From contig NZ_BPQV01000014.1 in assembly GCF_022179465.1 (NCBI RefSeq), positions 110,098 to 174,097 of the forward strand: 64,000 bases of DNA. The letters run 5' to 3'. The notes under the pieces are model-generated. The model was not told where the DNA came from. It ran no database searches and saw nothing but the letters and a program-made list of their open reading frames with translations. Shown here one piece after another: positions 1 to 8,762 of this stretch. Position numbers and translations under genes: made by a program. Source of the stretch: Methylobacterium organophilum. GTDB lineage: Bacteria > Pseudomonadota > Alphaproteobacteria > Rhizobiales > Beijerinckiaceae. Positions within the stretch are counted from its first letter, which is position 1; every line of letters begins with the position of its first letter.

Positions 1-228
1 CGCTGCGACCACGCCGAGGCTGTGGGCGATCAGAATCACCGGCTGCGTCGCCGCCGCCACCGCCTCGGCGATGCGGGTGCGCCAGCCCTCCGGGTCCGGG
101 TTGTGCCAGTCGTCCTGGGCGACGATGCGGGCGGTGCGCATCTTGGCGGCCCAGCGCGCCTGCCAATGCTCCTCCTCGGAGCCGGCATAGCCCGGCAGGA
201 TCAGGATCTCGGCGTCGGCAGTCTTCAT
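1..228 (-). CDS. RBBP9/YdeN-type alpha/beta hydrolase, 3' part cut off by window edge
   Basis: The first 76 codons of a gene that runs off the left end of the window. The ATG is at 228. The protein opens with a short strand, ILILPGYAGS, followed by EEHWQARW. It reaches LIAHSLG just before the edge, which matches the nucleophile-elbow region of small RBBP9/YdeN serine hydrolases (H-S-L-G with Ser as nucleophile). These are cytoplasmic alpha/beta-fold proteins of about 180-200 residues whose physiological substrates are mostly unknown. The family call rests on the LPGY...HW and HSLG motifs. The Asp and His of the triad would lie outside the window. Confidence 0.75.
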   Translation of the reverse strand, partial: MKTADAEILILPGYAGSEEEHWQARWAAKMRTARIVAQDDWHNPDPEGWRTRIAEAVAAATQPVILIAHSLGVVAA

Positions 229-270
229 GGGGCCGGGATAGCGCCTGGCGGGGGAAGCGTCGAGATGCGG

Positions 271-1344
271 TCAGGCGGCGGCCCTGGCCCGCCGGCGGGT
301 GATCCAGGCGGCGAGCGCGGTCGAGGCGCGGTTCTTGGCCTTGGCCTCGATTTCGAAATCGCTCCAGGCGAGGTGGCGGGCCACCAGCGCGTTCACCGCC
401 TCGTTCCACATCCCGTCCGAATGGGCCGCGAGGTCGCGCCGGGAATGGCCCGCGGCCGAGAGGGCCGCGTAGTCCGGCAGCACGCGCACGTCGTGATCGG
501 CCAGGAGCGCCTCCCGCGAGACGCTGATATGGCTGACCGGGCGCACCCCGCGCCAGGAAGCGATCACCGCGGGGATGCGCGCATCCTCCGGCTCGAGATA
601 GGCGCCGCCGCTCTCGACCCAGTGATGATGCAGGTCGAGGACGATCGGCACGCGGTCGCCGAGCCGCAGCACCGCGTCCAGGGAGAACAGGGATTCGTCG
701 TTCTCCACCGTGAGCAGGTCGCGGGCGGCCTGGGAGAGCAGGGGCAGGTTCTCGCGGAAGCCCTCGATGCCCGGCTCGCGCCCGCCGATATGGATGTTCA
801 CGTGGGCGCCATGCGGATGCCAGCCGCCGCCATAGCCGAGCAACCCCATGATCTCGGCGTGGTATTCGAGCTCGGCGATGCCGTTGCGCTGCGCCTCCGG
901 GTTGCGCGAGGCGATGATGCAGAAGGGGCCGGGATGCATGCTGAGGCGCACGCCGTCCGCCCGCGCCGCCTCGCCGATCCGGCCGAGCCCCGTCTCGATG
1001 AGACGCCGGAGCTCGGGCGCCGCGTAGATGTCCCGGGCGACGGGATGGTTGAAACCCGGCAGCACGTCGCTGCTGATGCGCATCAGGCGCTCCAGGGGCG
1101 GCCGGCCGGCGACCCAGGCCACCTGCCGCCCGAGCGCCGCGAGGTTGTGGCGGACGATCCCCTCGATCTTCGCCCGGCGTGCGGCCGGGGCGAGCTTGCC
1201 GAGATGCGCCATGGTGGTGCCGGTAAGATTCATCGCCAGGGCCGCCGCGCGGGCAGCCTTGAGGGTGGCGTGGCGGCCGGGCTCCTCGTCGGGGATGAAC
1301 TTGCAGCAGAAGCCGAGGCGGGGCGGGGAGGCGGGCCGGGTCAT
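271..1344 (-). CDS. uvsE: UV DNA damage endonuclease UvsE
   Basis: A 357-residue protein of the UVDE family, TIM-barrel endonucleases that nick DNA 5' to UV photoproducts and start an alternative excision repair route. Supporting motifs in order are RLGFCC near the N-terminus, MRISSDVLP around residue 87, RLSMHPGPF around 133, HVNIHIGG in the middle, LTVENDE around 210 and LDLHHHW around 240. These supply the His, Glu and Asp metal ligands typical of the family. Length matches the bacterial family (about 300-360). The ATG at 1344 lies directly before MTRPASPPRLGFCC. It sits 49 bp downstream of the CYTH-CHAD gene on the same strand and may be co-transcribed with it. Confidence 0.93.
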   Translation of the reverse strand: MTRPASPPRLGFCCKFIPDEEPGRHATLKAARAAALAMNLTGTTMAHLGKLAPAARRAKIEGIVRHNLAALGRQVAWVAGRPPLERLMRISSDVLPGFNHPVARDIYAAPELRRLIETGLGRIGEAARADGVRLSMHPGPFCIIASRNPEAQRNGIAELEYHAEIMGLLGYGGGWHPHGAHVNIHIGGREPGIEGFRENLPLLSQAARDLLTVENDESLFSLDAVLRLGDRVPIVLDLHHHWVESGGAYLEPEDARIPAVIASWRGVRPVSHISVSREALLADHDVRVLPDYAALSAAGHSRRDLAAHSDGMWNEAVNALVARHLAWSDFEIEAKAKNRASTALAAWITRRRARAAA

Positions 1345-1393
1345 GACCCGACAACGCCCCAGGCCCGGTTTCGCCCGTTTCAGCGAGCGTTTC

Positions 1394-2941
1394 TCAACTC
1401 CAGAACGGCTTCACGTCGACGAGGGCGTCGAAGCCCGTCTCCGCCTTCTCGATGAGGTCGCCGGCATGGGCCTCGTTGTCCGCCGCCGTCAGCCCCGCCG
1501 CGAACAGGGCCGGGCCAGGGGTCTCGGCGCCGGGCTCCTGCGGCGTCAGCATCCGGGCGATGGCGTGGGCCGTGGCGAGGTCGTTGAGCGCGCCGAGCTG
1601 GTCCTGCATGTCCGAGAGGGCGACGACGAAGGCCTTGTGCCGGCGGCGCGCCTTCTTGTCGGAGAAGAGCGGCGCGAAGAACTCCGCGCCGTAGCGCAGC
1701 TTCTTGGCCTCGATGCGCAGGCGGTGGCGCGCCTCCGGCTCGAGATCGGCGAGGTGCTTGCCGCGCTTGCGCACCCGGCGGCGCAGGCGCTGCAGCACGT
1801 CCGCGGCGAAGTCCACCGCCGGCCGGTCGCGCTCGGGCAGCCCTTCCGCCTTGTGCCAGGTCCCCGCCTCCAGCCAGGTGACGAGATCGATGAGAAGGGC
1901 GCGCCATTCCGGGCTGCCCAGAACCGCGAGCACCGCGTCGTAGCTCGCCGCGCGCTTCGGGAGCAGCTTCTCCCGCAGCTCCGGCAGGCCCGGCTCGTGG
2001 GGCCGCCGCTCGATCTCGGCGGGCAGGGTCTCGCTCAGGAAGACGTCGAGGTTGCGCGCCTCGCCGAAGGGGGCGGTGACGCGCTTGATCTCCCCGCGCA
2101 GGCGCTCGGCGGCGGCGTCCTCCTTCAGCATCGGCTTGAACAGGGTGAAGGCGGAGCGCAGCCGCCGCACGGCCACGCGGATCTGGTGCAGCGCCTCGGG
2201 GTCGCGATTGAACAGGAACACGTCCTCGTTCAGGCGCAGGTGCCGCAGGCAGCCATGGGCGATCTGCACGAAGGCCTCCCCGGCCGTGCCCTCCGGGTCG
2301 AGGGGCGTGGTGCCGGCCTTCGAGGGCTTGTGCAGGCGCTCGCCGATCAGCGCGTCGCCGCGCTCGCCCTTGCTCAGCACGCCGAGGCGCAGGGGCACGG
2401 TCTCGGCCAGGGCCTGGGCGAGGGCGAAGAGGTCGGCGGGCTGGCCCTGCTTCAGCTCCAGCTCCAGCTCGCAGACCGGGGCGTCGCCCAGCTCGCTCTC
2501 GATGCGGCCGAGATCGAGGGTCATGGCGATGGTCGCGGCGCCGTACGGCACCGTGCGGGCGGTGCGCTCGATCGCGGTGACGAAGAGCGGCGCGAGGGTG
2601 GCATCGTCCGCCTTCGCCAGCACGGCGGCCACGGGCGTGTCGGCATAGGCCGCGGGATCGGGCGCGTTGCCCGCGATCTCCCGCTCCCATTCCGGCCGGT
2701 CGAACAGGCCGGTGGAGGCGGAGGCGCCCTTCACCGTCTGGAGGATCCGCTCCCCCTCCCGCCGCACCCGCAGGGACAGCCCGGCCGCGCGCAGGTCGCG
2801 GGCGGGGGTGTCGAAATAGGTGGCGGAGAGGAGGAGGGGCTCCGTCTCGGCCTCCGCCTGGAGCAGGGGATGCGCCGAGAGCGCGGTGAGGTCCGGGCCG
2901 TCGCATTCCAGCTTCAGCTCGATCTCGCGGGCACCCGACAT
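1394..2941 (-). CDS. CYTH and CHAD domain protein
   Basis: A 515-residue two-domain protein. The N-terminal CYTH (triphosphate tunnel) domain begins at once with the signature EIELKLE at about residues 6-12 and runs to about 200. The C-terminal CHAD helical domain follows, with conserved basic helices (LHQIRVAVRRLRSAFTLFKP around 270, and RHRLRIEAKKLRYGAEFF near 430). CYTH domains bind triphosphates, and CHAD domains bind polyphosphate, so a role in inorganic polyphosphate or triphosphate metabolism is likely but not shown. I chose the ATG at 2941 because the CYTH signature begins immediately after it and a good GGAGGGTGAGAGG ribosome site precedes it. A longer frame upstream to 3088 adds 49 residues of arginine-rich low-quality sequence. 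Confidence 0.88.
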   Translation of the reverse strand: MSGAREIELKLECDGPDLTALSAHPLLQAEAETEPLLLSATYFDTPARDLRAAGLSLRVRREGERILQTVKGASASTGLFDRPEWEREIAGNAPDPAAYADTPVAAVLAKADDATLAPLFVTAIERTARTVPYGAATIAMTLDLGRIESELGDAPVCELELELKQGQPADLFALAQALAETVPLRLGVLSKGERGDALIGERLHKPSKAGTTPLDPEGTAGEAFVQIAHGCLRHLRLNEDVFLFNRDPEALHQIRVAVRRLRSAFTLFKPMLKEDAAAERLRGEIKRVTAPFGEARNLDVFLSETLPAEIERRPHEPGLPELREKLLPKRAASYDAVLAVLGSPEWRALLIDLVTWLEAGTWHKAEGLPERDRPAVDFAADVLQRLRRRVRKRGKHLADLEPEARHRLRIEAKKLRYGAEFFAPLFSDKKARRRHKAFVVALSDMQDQLGALNDLATAHAIARMLTPQEPGAETPGPALFAAGLTAADNEAHAGDLIEKAETGFDALVDVKPFWS

Positions 2942-3203
2942 GCGTCCTCTCACCCTCCGTGCGGTGGATCGCGGCAGCGCGCCGCGCCCCTCCAACGCCC
3001 GCCACCTCGCGCGGATGCATGGCATGGCGTCAAGCCTCCGCACCGATGCCGGCGCGCTTTGCATGAACGGAATGATCGACGGGAGCACCGGGTTTCGCTA
3101 AGCTTGCCACCCGCCGGCCGATCTGCCGTGGCGCCGTCCGTCCCGGCCTTCGGCGATTCGCGCGACGCTTCCGGCGGCCGAGACCGCCACGGGAGAACGC
3201 TAG

Positions 3204-3854
3204 ATGTCCCACGGCACCGGCTCCGTCACCGCTCTTCTCGTGCTCCTGCTCGGCACCCTCGCCGCCTCCGCCCAGGAGAGCGGGCGGGAGGCCAGGCCCG
3301 GCCAGGGCAGCTGGACCGATCCGCCGGCCCGCACCGCGGCACCGGACAAGAGCGCGGAATCCGCCAAGGCCGCGGAGAGGGCCGCGCCCGTCGCCGGAGC
3401 GCGGGCGCCGTCTTCGCAGGAGCGCCAGCGGCCGGGGAAGGTGGCCCGGCAGAGCCCGACGCCCGCCGCCTCCGGCCTCGCCCGGCCCCCGCGCCGCGCG
3501 ACGGCGCAGCGGACGCGGACGGTCAAAGCGGCGCCGGCGAAGGCACGTCTGACCCGGGTGGCGACGCGGTCACGGCCGCCGCGGCGCGAGGCGGGCCCGG
3601 TGCTCGTCCGCGACCGCGCTCCGGCGCGGGCCGTCGACGGTTTCGCCTATGGCCCGGCCTATCCGACCCCGCGGGACTATCCCGTCATGGTCGGGCGCCG
3701 GCTGGAACGCGAGGGCTGGGAGGACGAGCGGGCGCACCGCATCGCCCGGGCGCGGGCGGCGGGCTTCCTGGTGATGCGCGCCCGCACCGTCCGCTACCCC
3801 GACGGCACGGTGGCGCGCAGCCTCAGGCCGGTGAGCGTGGAGGACGATTTCTGA
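3204..3854 (+). CDS. Exported basic protein of unknown function
   Basis: A 216-residue protein that I do not recognise. It starts with a likely signal peptide: a hydrophobic stretch TALLVLLLGTLAAS with cleavage after ASA. A long Arg/Ala/Pro-rich low-complexity linker follows (about residues 25-145). The compact C-terminal segment of about 70 residues includes DGFAYGPAYPTPRDYPVMVG and ends VRYPDGTVARSLRPVSVEDDF. Only this C-terminal part looks folded. A GGGAGA ribosome site lies about 9 bases before the ATG. It is divergent from the CYTH-CHAD gene and convergent with the following GcrA-like gene. Confidence 0.6.
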   Translation: MSHGTGSVTALLVLLLGTLAASAQESGREARPGQGSWTDPPARTAAPDKSAESAKAAERAAPVAGARAPSSQERQRPGKVARQSPTPAASGLARPPRRATAQRTRTVKAAPAKARLTRVATRSRPPRREAGPVLVRDRAPARAVDGFAYGPAYPTPRDYPVMVGRRLEREGWEDERAHRIARARAAGFLVMRARTVRYPDGTVARSLRPVSVEDDF

Positions 3855-3908
3855 GGCGGGATCCGGCCCGGCGGGCGCGACGAGCGCCGCGACCGGGGTT
3901 CAAAAGGC

Positions 3909-4142
3909 TTAGCGGATCCGGCCGGGGCGGGCGGGCTCGAACACGATCCGCCGGTGGAACGCGCACCAGCTCTTGCCGTCCGCGACCGGGGCGCCGCAGC
4001 AGACGGCGCGGTCGTTCGGCTCGCCGATGATGTATTTGCAGACGAAGGCGCCCGACTGCGCGAAGGGCACGCGCAGCTTCTCGGAGGGCTCCTCGATGGC
4101 GTTGGCATCGTCGAACTGCGAGATGCGGAGCATCTGGTTCAT
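3909..4142 (-). CDS. Small protein resembling the GcrA C-terminal domain
   Basis: A 77-residue protein whose second half carries FVCKYIIGEP, then AVCCGAPVADGK, then SWCAFHRRIVFEP. This reproduces the pattern at the C-terminus of the alphaproteobacterial cell-cycle regulator GcrA (CKWPIGDP ... CG ... YCxxH). GcrA itself is about 170 residues with an N-terminal helix-turn-helix. Here that DNA-binding half is absent and is replaced by a short acidic segment, DDANAIEEPSEK. Whether it acts with the sigma-70 holoenzyme as GcrA does is unknown. The start at 4142 is the best ATG in frame; a second ATG lies three codons in, and the upstream extension to 4310 looks noncoding. Confidence 0.65.
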   Translation of the reverse strand: MNQMLRISQFDDANAIEEPSEKLRVPFAQSGAFVCKYIIGEPNDRAVCCGAPVADGKSWCAFHRRIVFEPARPGRIR

Positions 4143-4681
4143 GCGTGTCGAACTCGTGTCTCGACCGTGAGAGGATCCACACAGAAGCGCCGTTCCGTCC
4201 CGCACCCCTTGTGCGGTCAGGCCGTTTGTCGCTATGCGGTCGATCTCCGGTGGAACTTCAGAAACGTCGGGACCCGTTTCGCGGCGGCTTGATCCAAAAC
4301 CGAGACTCAACGGCGCATCCCGCTGTTATAACTGGGGTTCTTGCTGCGGCAAACAAGTGCTGGCGTCCCCCCCGCCATGCATGCACAGACCATCACGAAG
4401 ACGGTGAACGACCCGCAACGGGCCGCGGGCATTGCTTGCGACGGCCGAAGATCAGGGCGTTTTCTTTAATCATTACAATTGTTTGAAACTGTTCTTCGAC
4501 CTTGAGTTGGAAGGTCCCGAGCCGGATCCCCGGGCGGCGGAACGCAGGCCTGCCTCAATCGGACACAGGGTTTTGACCCCCGCGCGGCATTCCGCGGGGA
4601 TCCGGGACGAGCGCTTTCACCGCTCCTGTCGAATCGCCGCGAATCGCACCCCTCCCGGCCAGCCGGGCGAGAAGGCGACGG
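4143..4681. other. Gene-free stretch of 539 bp
   Basis: No credible coding sequence. The stretch is upstream of the GcrA-like gene at one end and downstream of the HerA-like gene at the other. Around 4455-4500 it holds an AT-rich island unlike the GC-rich surroundings. That island contains a variant (4468-4484) of the AATAATGACAATTG motif found upstream of the porin and of cyoA. Confidence 0.5.
4468..4484 (+). promoter_or_regulatory. Variant copy of shared AT-rich motif
   Basis: The sequence AATCATTACAATTGTTT matches 14 of 17 positions of AATAATGACAATTGTAT upstream of the porin gene at 15271. The motif could be a regulator site or an AT-rich promoter island. The bound protein is unknown. Confidence 0.25.
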
Positions 4682-6217
4682 CTACTCCGCCGCGAACAGC
4701 GTCGGCTCGTCCGGCTCGGCCTCCGCCGCACGGGGATCGCCGGGGGCGGTCTCGCAGCCGAGGCCGGGCAGGGCGGCGACGCGGGTGCCGCGGAAGCCGG
4801 TGCGGCAGACCACGAGGCCGCGGGTCTCCATGTAACTGAGCAGGCGCCGCGCCCGGCCCGGGGAGCGGCTGCCGATGGCCCGCGCCAAGGCCGCATCGCC
4901 GGGGCAGGGCGCGCCGGCCAGGGCCGCCCGGGCGATGAGCAGGAACACGCCCTGCACCTCCTCCGGCAGCTGCGCCGCGGCGGCCCTAGCCTGCTCCCAG
5001 CGCTCGTCCGGCACGCTCTCGGGGGCGGGCTCCGCCTCGTCGAGGCCGGCCCGGGCGACGCCGAGGCGGCGGCGGAAGGCGGGCAGGTCCATGGCCTCCC
5101 CGTCGAGACCGCGCATGCGGCAGCGGACCAGGAAGTCCTGGTACATCACGGCGACCGGCTGGCCGCGCATCTCCGCATCGTCCGCGAGGCCGCGCAGGAC
5201 GGCGTCGAGGCCGGCGCGCTCCGCCTCCGGGTCGCGGGGCGTCTCGGCCACCGGCTCCGGGCGATGGGCGGCGAGCTCGCGCAGGAGATCGGCGGTGCTG
5301 GTGCGGGGCGCCGGCGCCGGGCGCGGAGCCGGGCTCCAGGCGGGCGGGGCCGGCTCGTCGGGGGAGCGGGTGAGGATGAGGGCGCGCAGATCCGCCTCGG
5401 AGGCCTGCGGCAAGGGGATGAGCTTGGCCGGCGCCGAGCGGGCGGCGGTGGCGACCGGGCCGATGCGCAGCGCCAGCGGGCGGCGGGCGAGGGCCGGCCC
5501 GAGGGCCACGAACTCGCCCCGGGCGAGGTCGCGGAAGCGCTCGGCCCCGCGCCGGTCGAGGCCGAGCAGCTCGGCGGCGCGCTGCATGTCGATGTCGAGG
5601 AAGGTGCGGCCCATCAGGAAGTTGGTGGCTTCCGCCGCCACGTTCTTGGCGAGCTTGGCGAGGCGCTGCGTCGCCACGATGCCGGCGAGCCCGCGCTTGC
5701 GGCCGCGGCACATCAGGTTGGTCATCGCCCCGAGGGAGGCCTTGCGCGCCTCGTCGGAGACGTCGCCCGCCGCGGCGGGGGCGAAGATCTGCGCCTCGTC
5801 GACGATGACGAGGGCCGGGTACCAATGCGCCCGCTCAGCCTCGAACAGCCCGCCGAGGAAGGCGGCGGCGGCGCGCATCTGCGCCTCCATGTCGAGGGCC
5901 TCTAGGTTGAGCACCACCGAGACCCGATGCGCCCGCACCCGGGCGGCGATGGCCTGGAGTGCGGCCTCGCCGTGGGTGCCTTCGACCACGACATGGCCAT
6001 GCGCCTCGGAGAGCGAGACGAAATCGCCCTCCGGGTCGACGATGACCTGCTGCACCGCCCCGGCGCTCTGCTCCAGCAGGCGGCGCAGGAGATGCGACTT
6101 GCCCGAACCCGAATTGCCCTGGACGAGGAGACGGGTCGCGAGAAGCTCTTCGAGGTCGAGCAGGGCGGGGCCGCCGCCCGGCCCCAGCGCAGTGCCCATC
6201 TCGATGGCGACGCTCAT
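4682..6217 (-). CDS. HerA/DUF87-type ATP-binding protein
   Basis: A 511-residue P-loop ATPase of the HerA/FtsK-like (DUF87) group. Walker A is GNSGSGKS at about residues 35-42, and IVDPEGDFVSL follows at about 59. Walker B is ALVIVDEAQIF at about 135, and RGRKRGLAGIVATQRLAK at about 172 matches the sensor/arginine region of these motor ATPases. The C-terminal third (from about 300) is Pro/Ala-rich and then helical, with no domain I recognise. Family members are DNA translocases or helicases. No NurA nuclease, Sir2 or other usual HerA partner lies nearby, so its role here is open. A GGAGACAGG ribosome site precedes the ATG. Confidence 0.82.
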   Translation of the reverse strand: MSVAIEMGTALGPGGGPALLDLEELLATRLLVQGNSGSGKSHLLRRLLEQSAGAVQQVIVDPEGDFVSLSEAHGHVVVEGTHGEAALQAIAARVRAHRVSVVLNLEALDMEAQMRAAAAFLGGLFEAERAHWYPALVIVDEAQIFAPAAAGDVSDEARKASLGAMTNLMCRGRKRGLAGIVATQRLAKLAKNVAAEATNFLMGRTFLDIDMQRAAELLGLDRRGAERFRDLARGEFVALGPALARRPLALRIGPVATAARSAPAKLIPLPQASEADLRALILTRSPDEPAPPAWSPAPRPAPAPRTSTADLLRELAAHRPEPVAETPRDPEAERAGLDAVLRGLADDAEMRGQPVAVMYQDFLVRCRMRGLDGEAMDLPAFRRRLGVARAGLDEAEPAPESVPDERWEQARAAAAQLPEEVQGVFLLIARAALAGAPCPGDAALARAIGSRSPGRARRLLSYMETRGLVVCRTGFRGTRVAALPGLGCETAPGDPRAAEAEPDEPTLFAAE

Positions 6218-6352
6218 CCTGTCTCCGTTCGCCTCAGAATCCGAACGGGCCTTCTAGCACGCTCAGACCCGGCCCGCGGCGCGGACACCGCGCCGATCCA
6301 CACGTCTTCTCGCGGGCGATGGGCCGCGGGCGGCAGGCGGAACCGGAGCGGG

Positions 6353-6718
6353 TCAGGCCCGCGGCGGCGCGTCCGGCCGCACGGTGCGCTGATAGAGCAC
6401 GAAGAGCAGGCGGGCCGAGAGGCAGCCGAGGATCGCCGCCACCGCCTTCACGTCGAAATCGCTGAAACGCCCGTGGCGGGAATGGACGAGCAGCTGACCC
6501 GCCTCGAGGAGCCCGGCCAGCATCACGCAGGCCGCCAGCGCCCAGAGCCAATGCCGGGGATAGGCCAGCGCCAGGGTGAAGCCGAGCAGGGCATAGGCCA
6601 GCGCGCGCTCGAGCATGGCGGATTCGAACAGCTCCGGGCGCAGGCCGATCGGCGAGAGCGTGGCGAAGGCCAGGGCCGCGATCAGGAACCAGGCGGCGAG
6701 GCGAACGAGGGCGAGCAT
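6353..6718 (-). CDS. VanZ-like small membrane protein
   Basis: A 121-residue inner-membrane protein with about four hydrophobic segments: AAWFLIAALAFATLSPIG, ALAYALLGFTLALA, WLWALAACVMLAGLLEAGQL and AVAAILGCLSARLLFVLY. The motif SRHGRFSDFDVKAVAAILG matches the R-x-x-x-x-x-D-x-x-x-N/K-x-x-G pattern at the end of VanZ-like proteins. Function in this family is generally unknown; VanZ itself gives low-level teicoplanin resistance. The ATG at 6718 is preferred over 6775 because a GAGGA ribosome site precedes it and hydrophobic sequence follows at once. Confidence 0.65.
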   Translation of the reverse strand: MLALVRLAAWFLIAALAFATLSPIGLRPELFESAMLERALAYALLGFTLALAYPRHWLWALAACVMLAGLLEAGQLLVHSRHGRFSDFDVKAVAAILGCLSARLLFVLYQRTVRPDAPPRA

Positions 6719-6823
6719 GGGGAGTCCTCGCCCGGGACGGAGGGATCGGTCAAGGCACAGGCGCGTGCGGCCCATTGCTGACCACCGATGCCCTAAGATT
6801 TCGTCAGCCTCGGGCCGCCGCTC

Positions 6824-7168
6824 TCAGGCCAGGATCGCGACGATCAGCGCCAGGGGGAGGGCGGCGAGCGCCGCCGGGCGGATCAGCCGGGGACGATAGG
6901 AGGCGAGCGCCACCACCAGGAGCGCGGCGCCGGTGAGGGCGCCGAGCCATTGCACGGGTCCGAAATTCCAGCCCTCCCGCAGCACCGCCACGGCGAAGGA
7001 GGCGGCGATGCCGGCCCAGCCGGCGAGGCGCAGCACCCGCACCCGGCCCGGCGAGGGCCGGCCGGCCAGGGCCTCGGCATGGTGGCGGTTCATGCTGAGG
7101 CACAGGGCGGCGAGCGCCGCGAAGCTGAGGCCGAGATTGAGGAGCAGGACGGAAGGCGTCACGGGCAC
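6824..7168 (-). CDS. DUF3325 membrane protein of an iron-type cluster
   Basis: A 114-residue membrane protein with three to four transmembrane helices. The N-terminal helix VLLLNLGLSFAALAALCLSM is followed by NRHHAEALAGRP, a signature I associate with DUF3325. It is the last gene of a same-strand trio with a PepSY-TM protein and a DUF3649 protein. In other bacteria that trio accompanies TonB-dependent siderophore receptors. It starts with GTG at 7168 (a second GTG lies two codons in). A role in siderophore or iron uptake is inferred from this context only. Confidence 0.75.
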   Translation of the reverse strand: MPVTPSVLLLNLGLSFAALAALCLSMNRHHAEALAGRPSPGRVRVLRLAGWAGIAASFAVAVLREGWNFGPVQWLGALTGAALLVVALASYRPRLIRPAALAALPLALIVAILA

Positions 7169-7186
7169 GTCACCGGTTCGAGGCCG

Positions 7187-8737
7187 TCAGGCCCGTTCGA
7201 GTTGGGCGAGGCCCGCCGCCGGCGTCGGCCGCGGGCGCGGGGTCGTGGCCCGGGCCGCGACGACCTTGCGGCTGGCGAAGGCGAGGAGCGCGCCGACGCC
7301 GAGGAGCGCCGCATCGAACCCCAGGGACGGGCTGCCCGAGACGCCGAGCGTCAGCAGGTCGACCACGGGCAGGGCGGCGAACAGGGCGGCCCCGGCCGCG
7401 AACAGGGCACGCCAGGCCGCCCGCTGCGGCATCAGAAGGCCGAGCCCGGCGGCGAGGCACCAGGCCGCGAAGAAGGCGCGCACCTCCCCGTCGCCGCGCC
7501 CGGAAAGGTCGAGGGGCAGCAGGCGGTTCGCCAGAAGATAGGCGGCGATGCCGATCGGCAGGCCGGCGATCACGCCGAGATTGAGCGCGCCGACGAGGCG
7601 CAGACCGAAGAAGGGGCGCTCCCCGGGCCGGGGCGCCCGGGCGACGCACCAGAGCACGAGCCCCGTCGCCACCGTGGCCACGCCCATCAGGCCGCACAGG
7701 AAGAACAGCACCCGCAGGGCCGGCCCGGCGAAATGAGCTTCGTGCAGGCCGACCATCACCGCGTAGGTCTTCACCGCGGGCTTGGCCTCCGCGAACAGGG
7801 TCTCGATCACCGCACCGCTCGCGCCGTCGAAGACGACCTGCGGGTGCTGGTGGGCGAGGCCATGCGGCTCCTCGAACACGGCCGAGACCGTGGCCGAGGC
7901 ATCGGCGGGGGCGCTGACGATCAGCATTTCCAGGGGCTGGCGGGTCATGCCCGCGGCCCGCTCGACCATGGGCGCCACCGGCGCGAGCGTCCCGGGCCGG
8001 TTCGCGTAGGGGCGCTGCGCCGCCATCTGCCCGGCCTCCGCATAGAAGCGCAGCTCGTCGCCCTTGTAGGCCGCCATCAGCCCGAAGGGCATGTAGATCG
8101 GCGCCAGGGTGACGAGGCCGGTATAGATCACGAGCAGGTGGTAGGGCAGGGCCAGCACGCCGGTGACGTTGTGCGCGTCGAGCCAACCGCGCTGGGCCGA
8201 CTTGCCCCGCCGGAAGGTGAAGAAATCCGCAAAGATGCGGCGATGCGTGACGATGCCCGAGAGCAGGGCCACCAGCATGACTAGCGCGCACAGGCCCACG
8301 AGATAGCGCCCGAGCAGGGGCGGCATGTGCAGCTCGTAGTGGAAGCGGTAGAGGAAGTCGCCGCCGAGCGTCTCGCGGACCTTGGGCTCGCCGCCGGTCG
8401 CGGGATCGATGCGGGCATGGCCGAACGGGGCGTCCGGCGCCGTCATCCAGTACAGGTCGAGGACCGGATCCTCGGGCTTGGGGAAGTTGACGTACCAGGC
8501 GATGGCGGCGGGCGCCTTCTCCTTCAGATGGGCGAAGCCCGTCTCCGCGGCCCGGGCGAGCTCGGCCGGACTCGCCGGCACGGCCTGGTCCCGGGCCTCC
8601 GGCCGCATCCAGTCGGAGATCTCGGCCCGGTAATAGCTCGCCGTGCCGGTGACGAAGACGCAGAAGAACACCCAGCCGACGACGAAGCCGGCCCAGCTGT
8701 GCAGCCAGGCCATGGACTGGCGCAGACCGTTCCTCAT
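7187..8737 (-). CDS. PepSY-associated TM protein (iron-regulated membrane protein)
   Basis: A 516-residue inner-membrane protein. It opens with MRNGLRQSMAWLHSWAGFVVGWVFF-type sequence, the first TM helix with a conserved W-H-x-W-x-G pattern. A long periplasmic PepSY-like part follows (about residues 40-130), then TM helices around 140, 195-220 (ALPYHLLVIYTGLVTLAP) and 340-365, and a C-terminal bundle. This family (COG3182-like) is usually found beside siderophore receptors and is thought to help reduce or release iron at the inner membrane. GGGGAGGGAGCG precedes the ATG. It is 18 bp upstream of the DUF3325 gene and 25 bp downstream of the DUF3649 gene, so the three form one operon. Confidence 0.87.
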   Translation of the reverse strand: MRNGLRQSMAWLHSWAGFVVGWVFFCVFVTGTASYYRAEISDWMRPEARDQAVPASPAELARAAETGFAHLKEKAPAAIAWYVNFPKPEDPVLDLYWMTAPDAPFGHARIDPATGGEPKVRETLGGDFLYRFHYELHMPPLLGRYLVGLCALVMLVALLSGIVTHRRIFADFFTFRRGKSAQRGWLDAHNVTGVLALPYHLLVIYTGLVTLAPIYMPFGLMAAYKGDELRFYAEAGQMAAQRPYANRPGTLAPVAPMVERAAGMTRQPLEMLIVSAPADASATVSAVFEEPHGLAHQHPQVVFDGASGAVIETLFAEAKPAVKTYAVMVGLHEAHFAGPALRVLFFLCGLMGVATVATGLVLWCVARAPRPGERPFFGLRLVGALNLGVIAGLPIGIAAYLLANRLLPLDLSGRGDGEVRAFFAAWCLAAGLGLLMPQRAAWRALFAAGAALFAALPVVDLLTLGVSGSPSLGFDAALLGVGALLAFASRKVVAARATTPRPRPTPAAGLAQLERA

Positions 8738-8762
8738 CGCTCCCTCCCCATGACCGCCGTTC

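Noticed and set aside
1028-4030. A 1000-residue open frame on the plus strand
   Set aside because: It lies opposite the uvsE and CYTH-CHAD genes and is Arg/Gly/Ala-rich. In DNA this rich in GC, stop codons are rare and long shadow frames are common.
4682-6217. HerA-like ATPase as part of an antiphage defence system
   Set aside because: No nuclease, Sir2 or other defence partner is adjacent, and neighbours are housekeeping or unrelated membrane genes.
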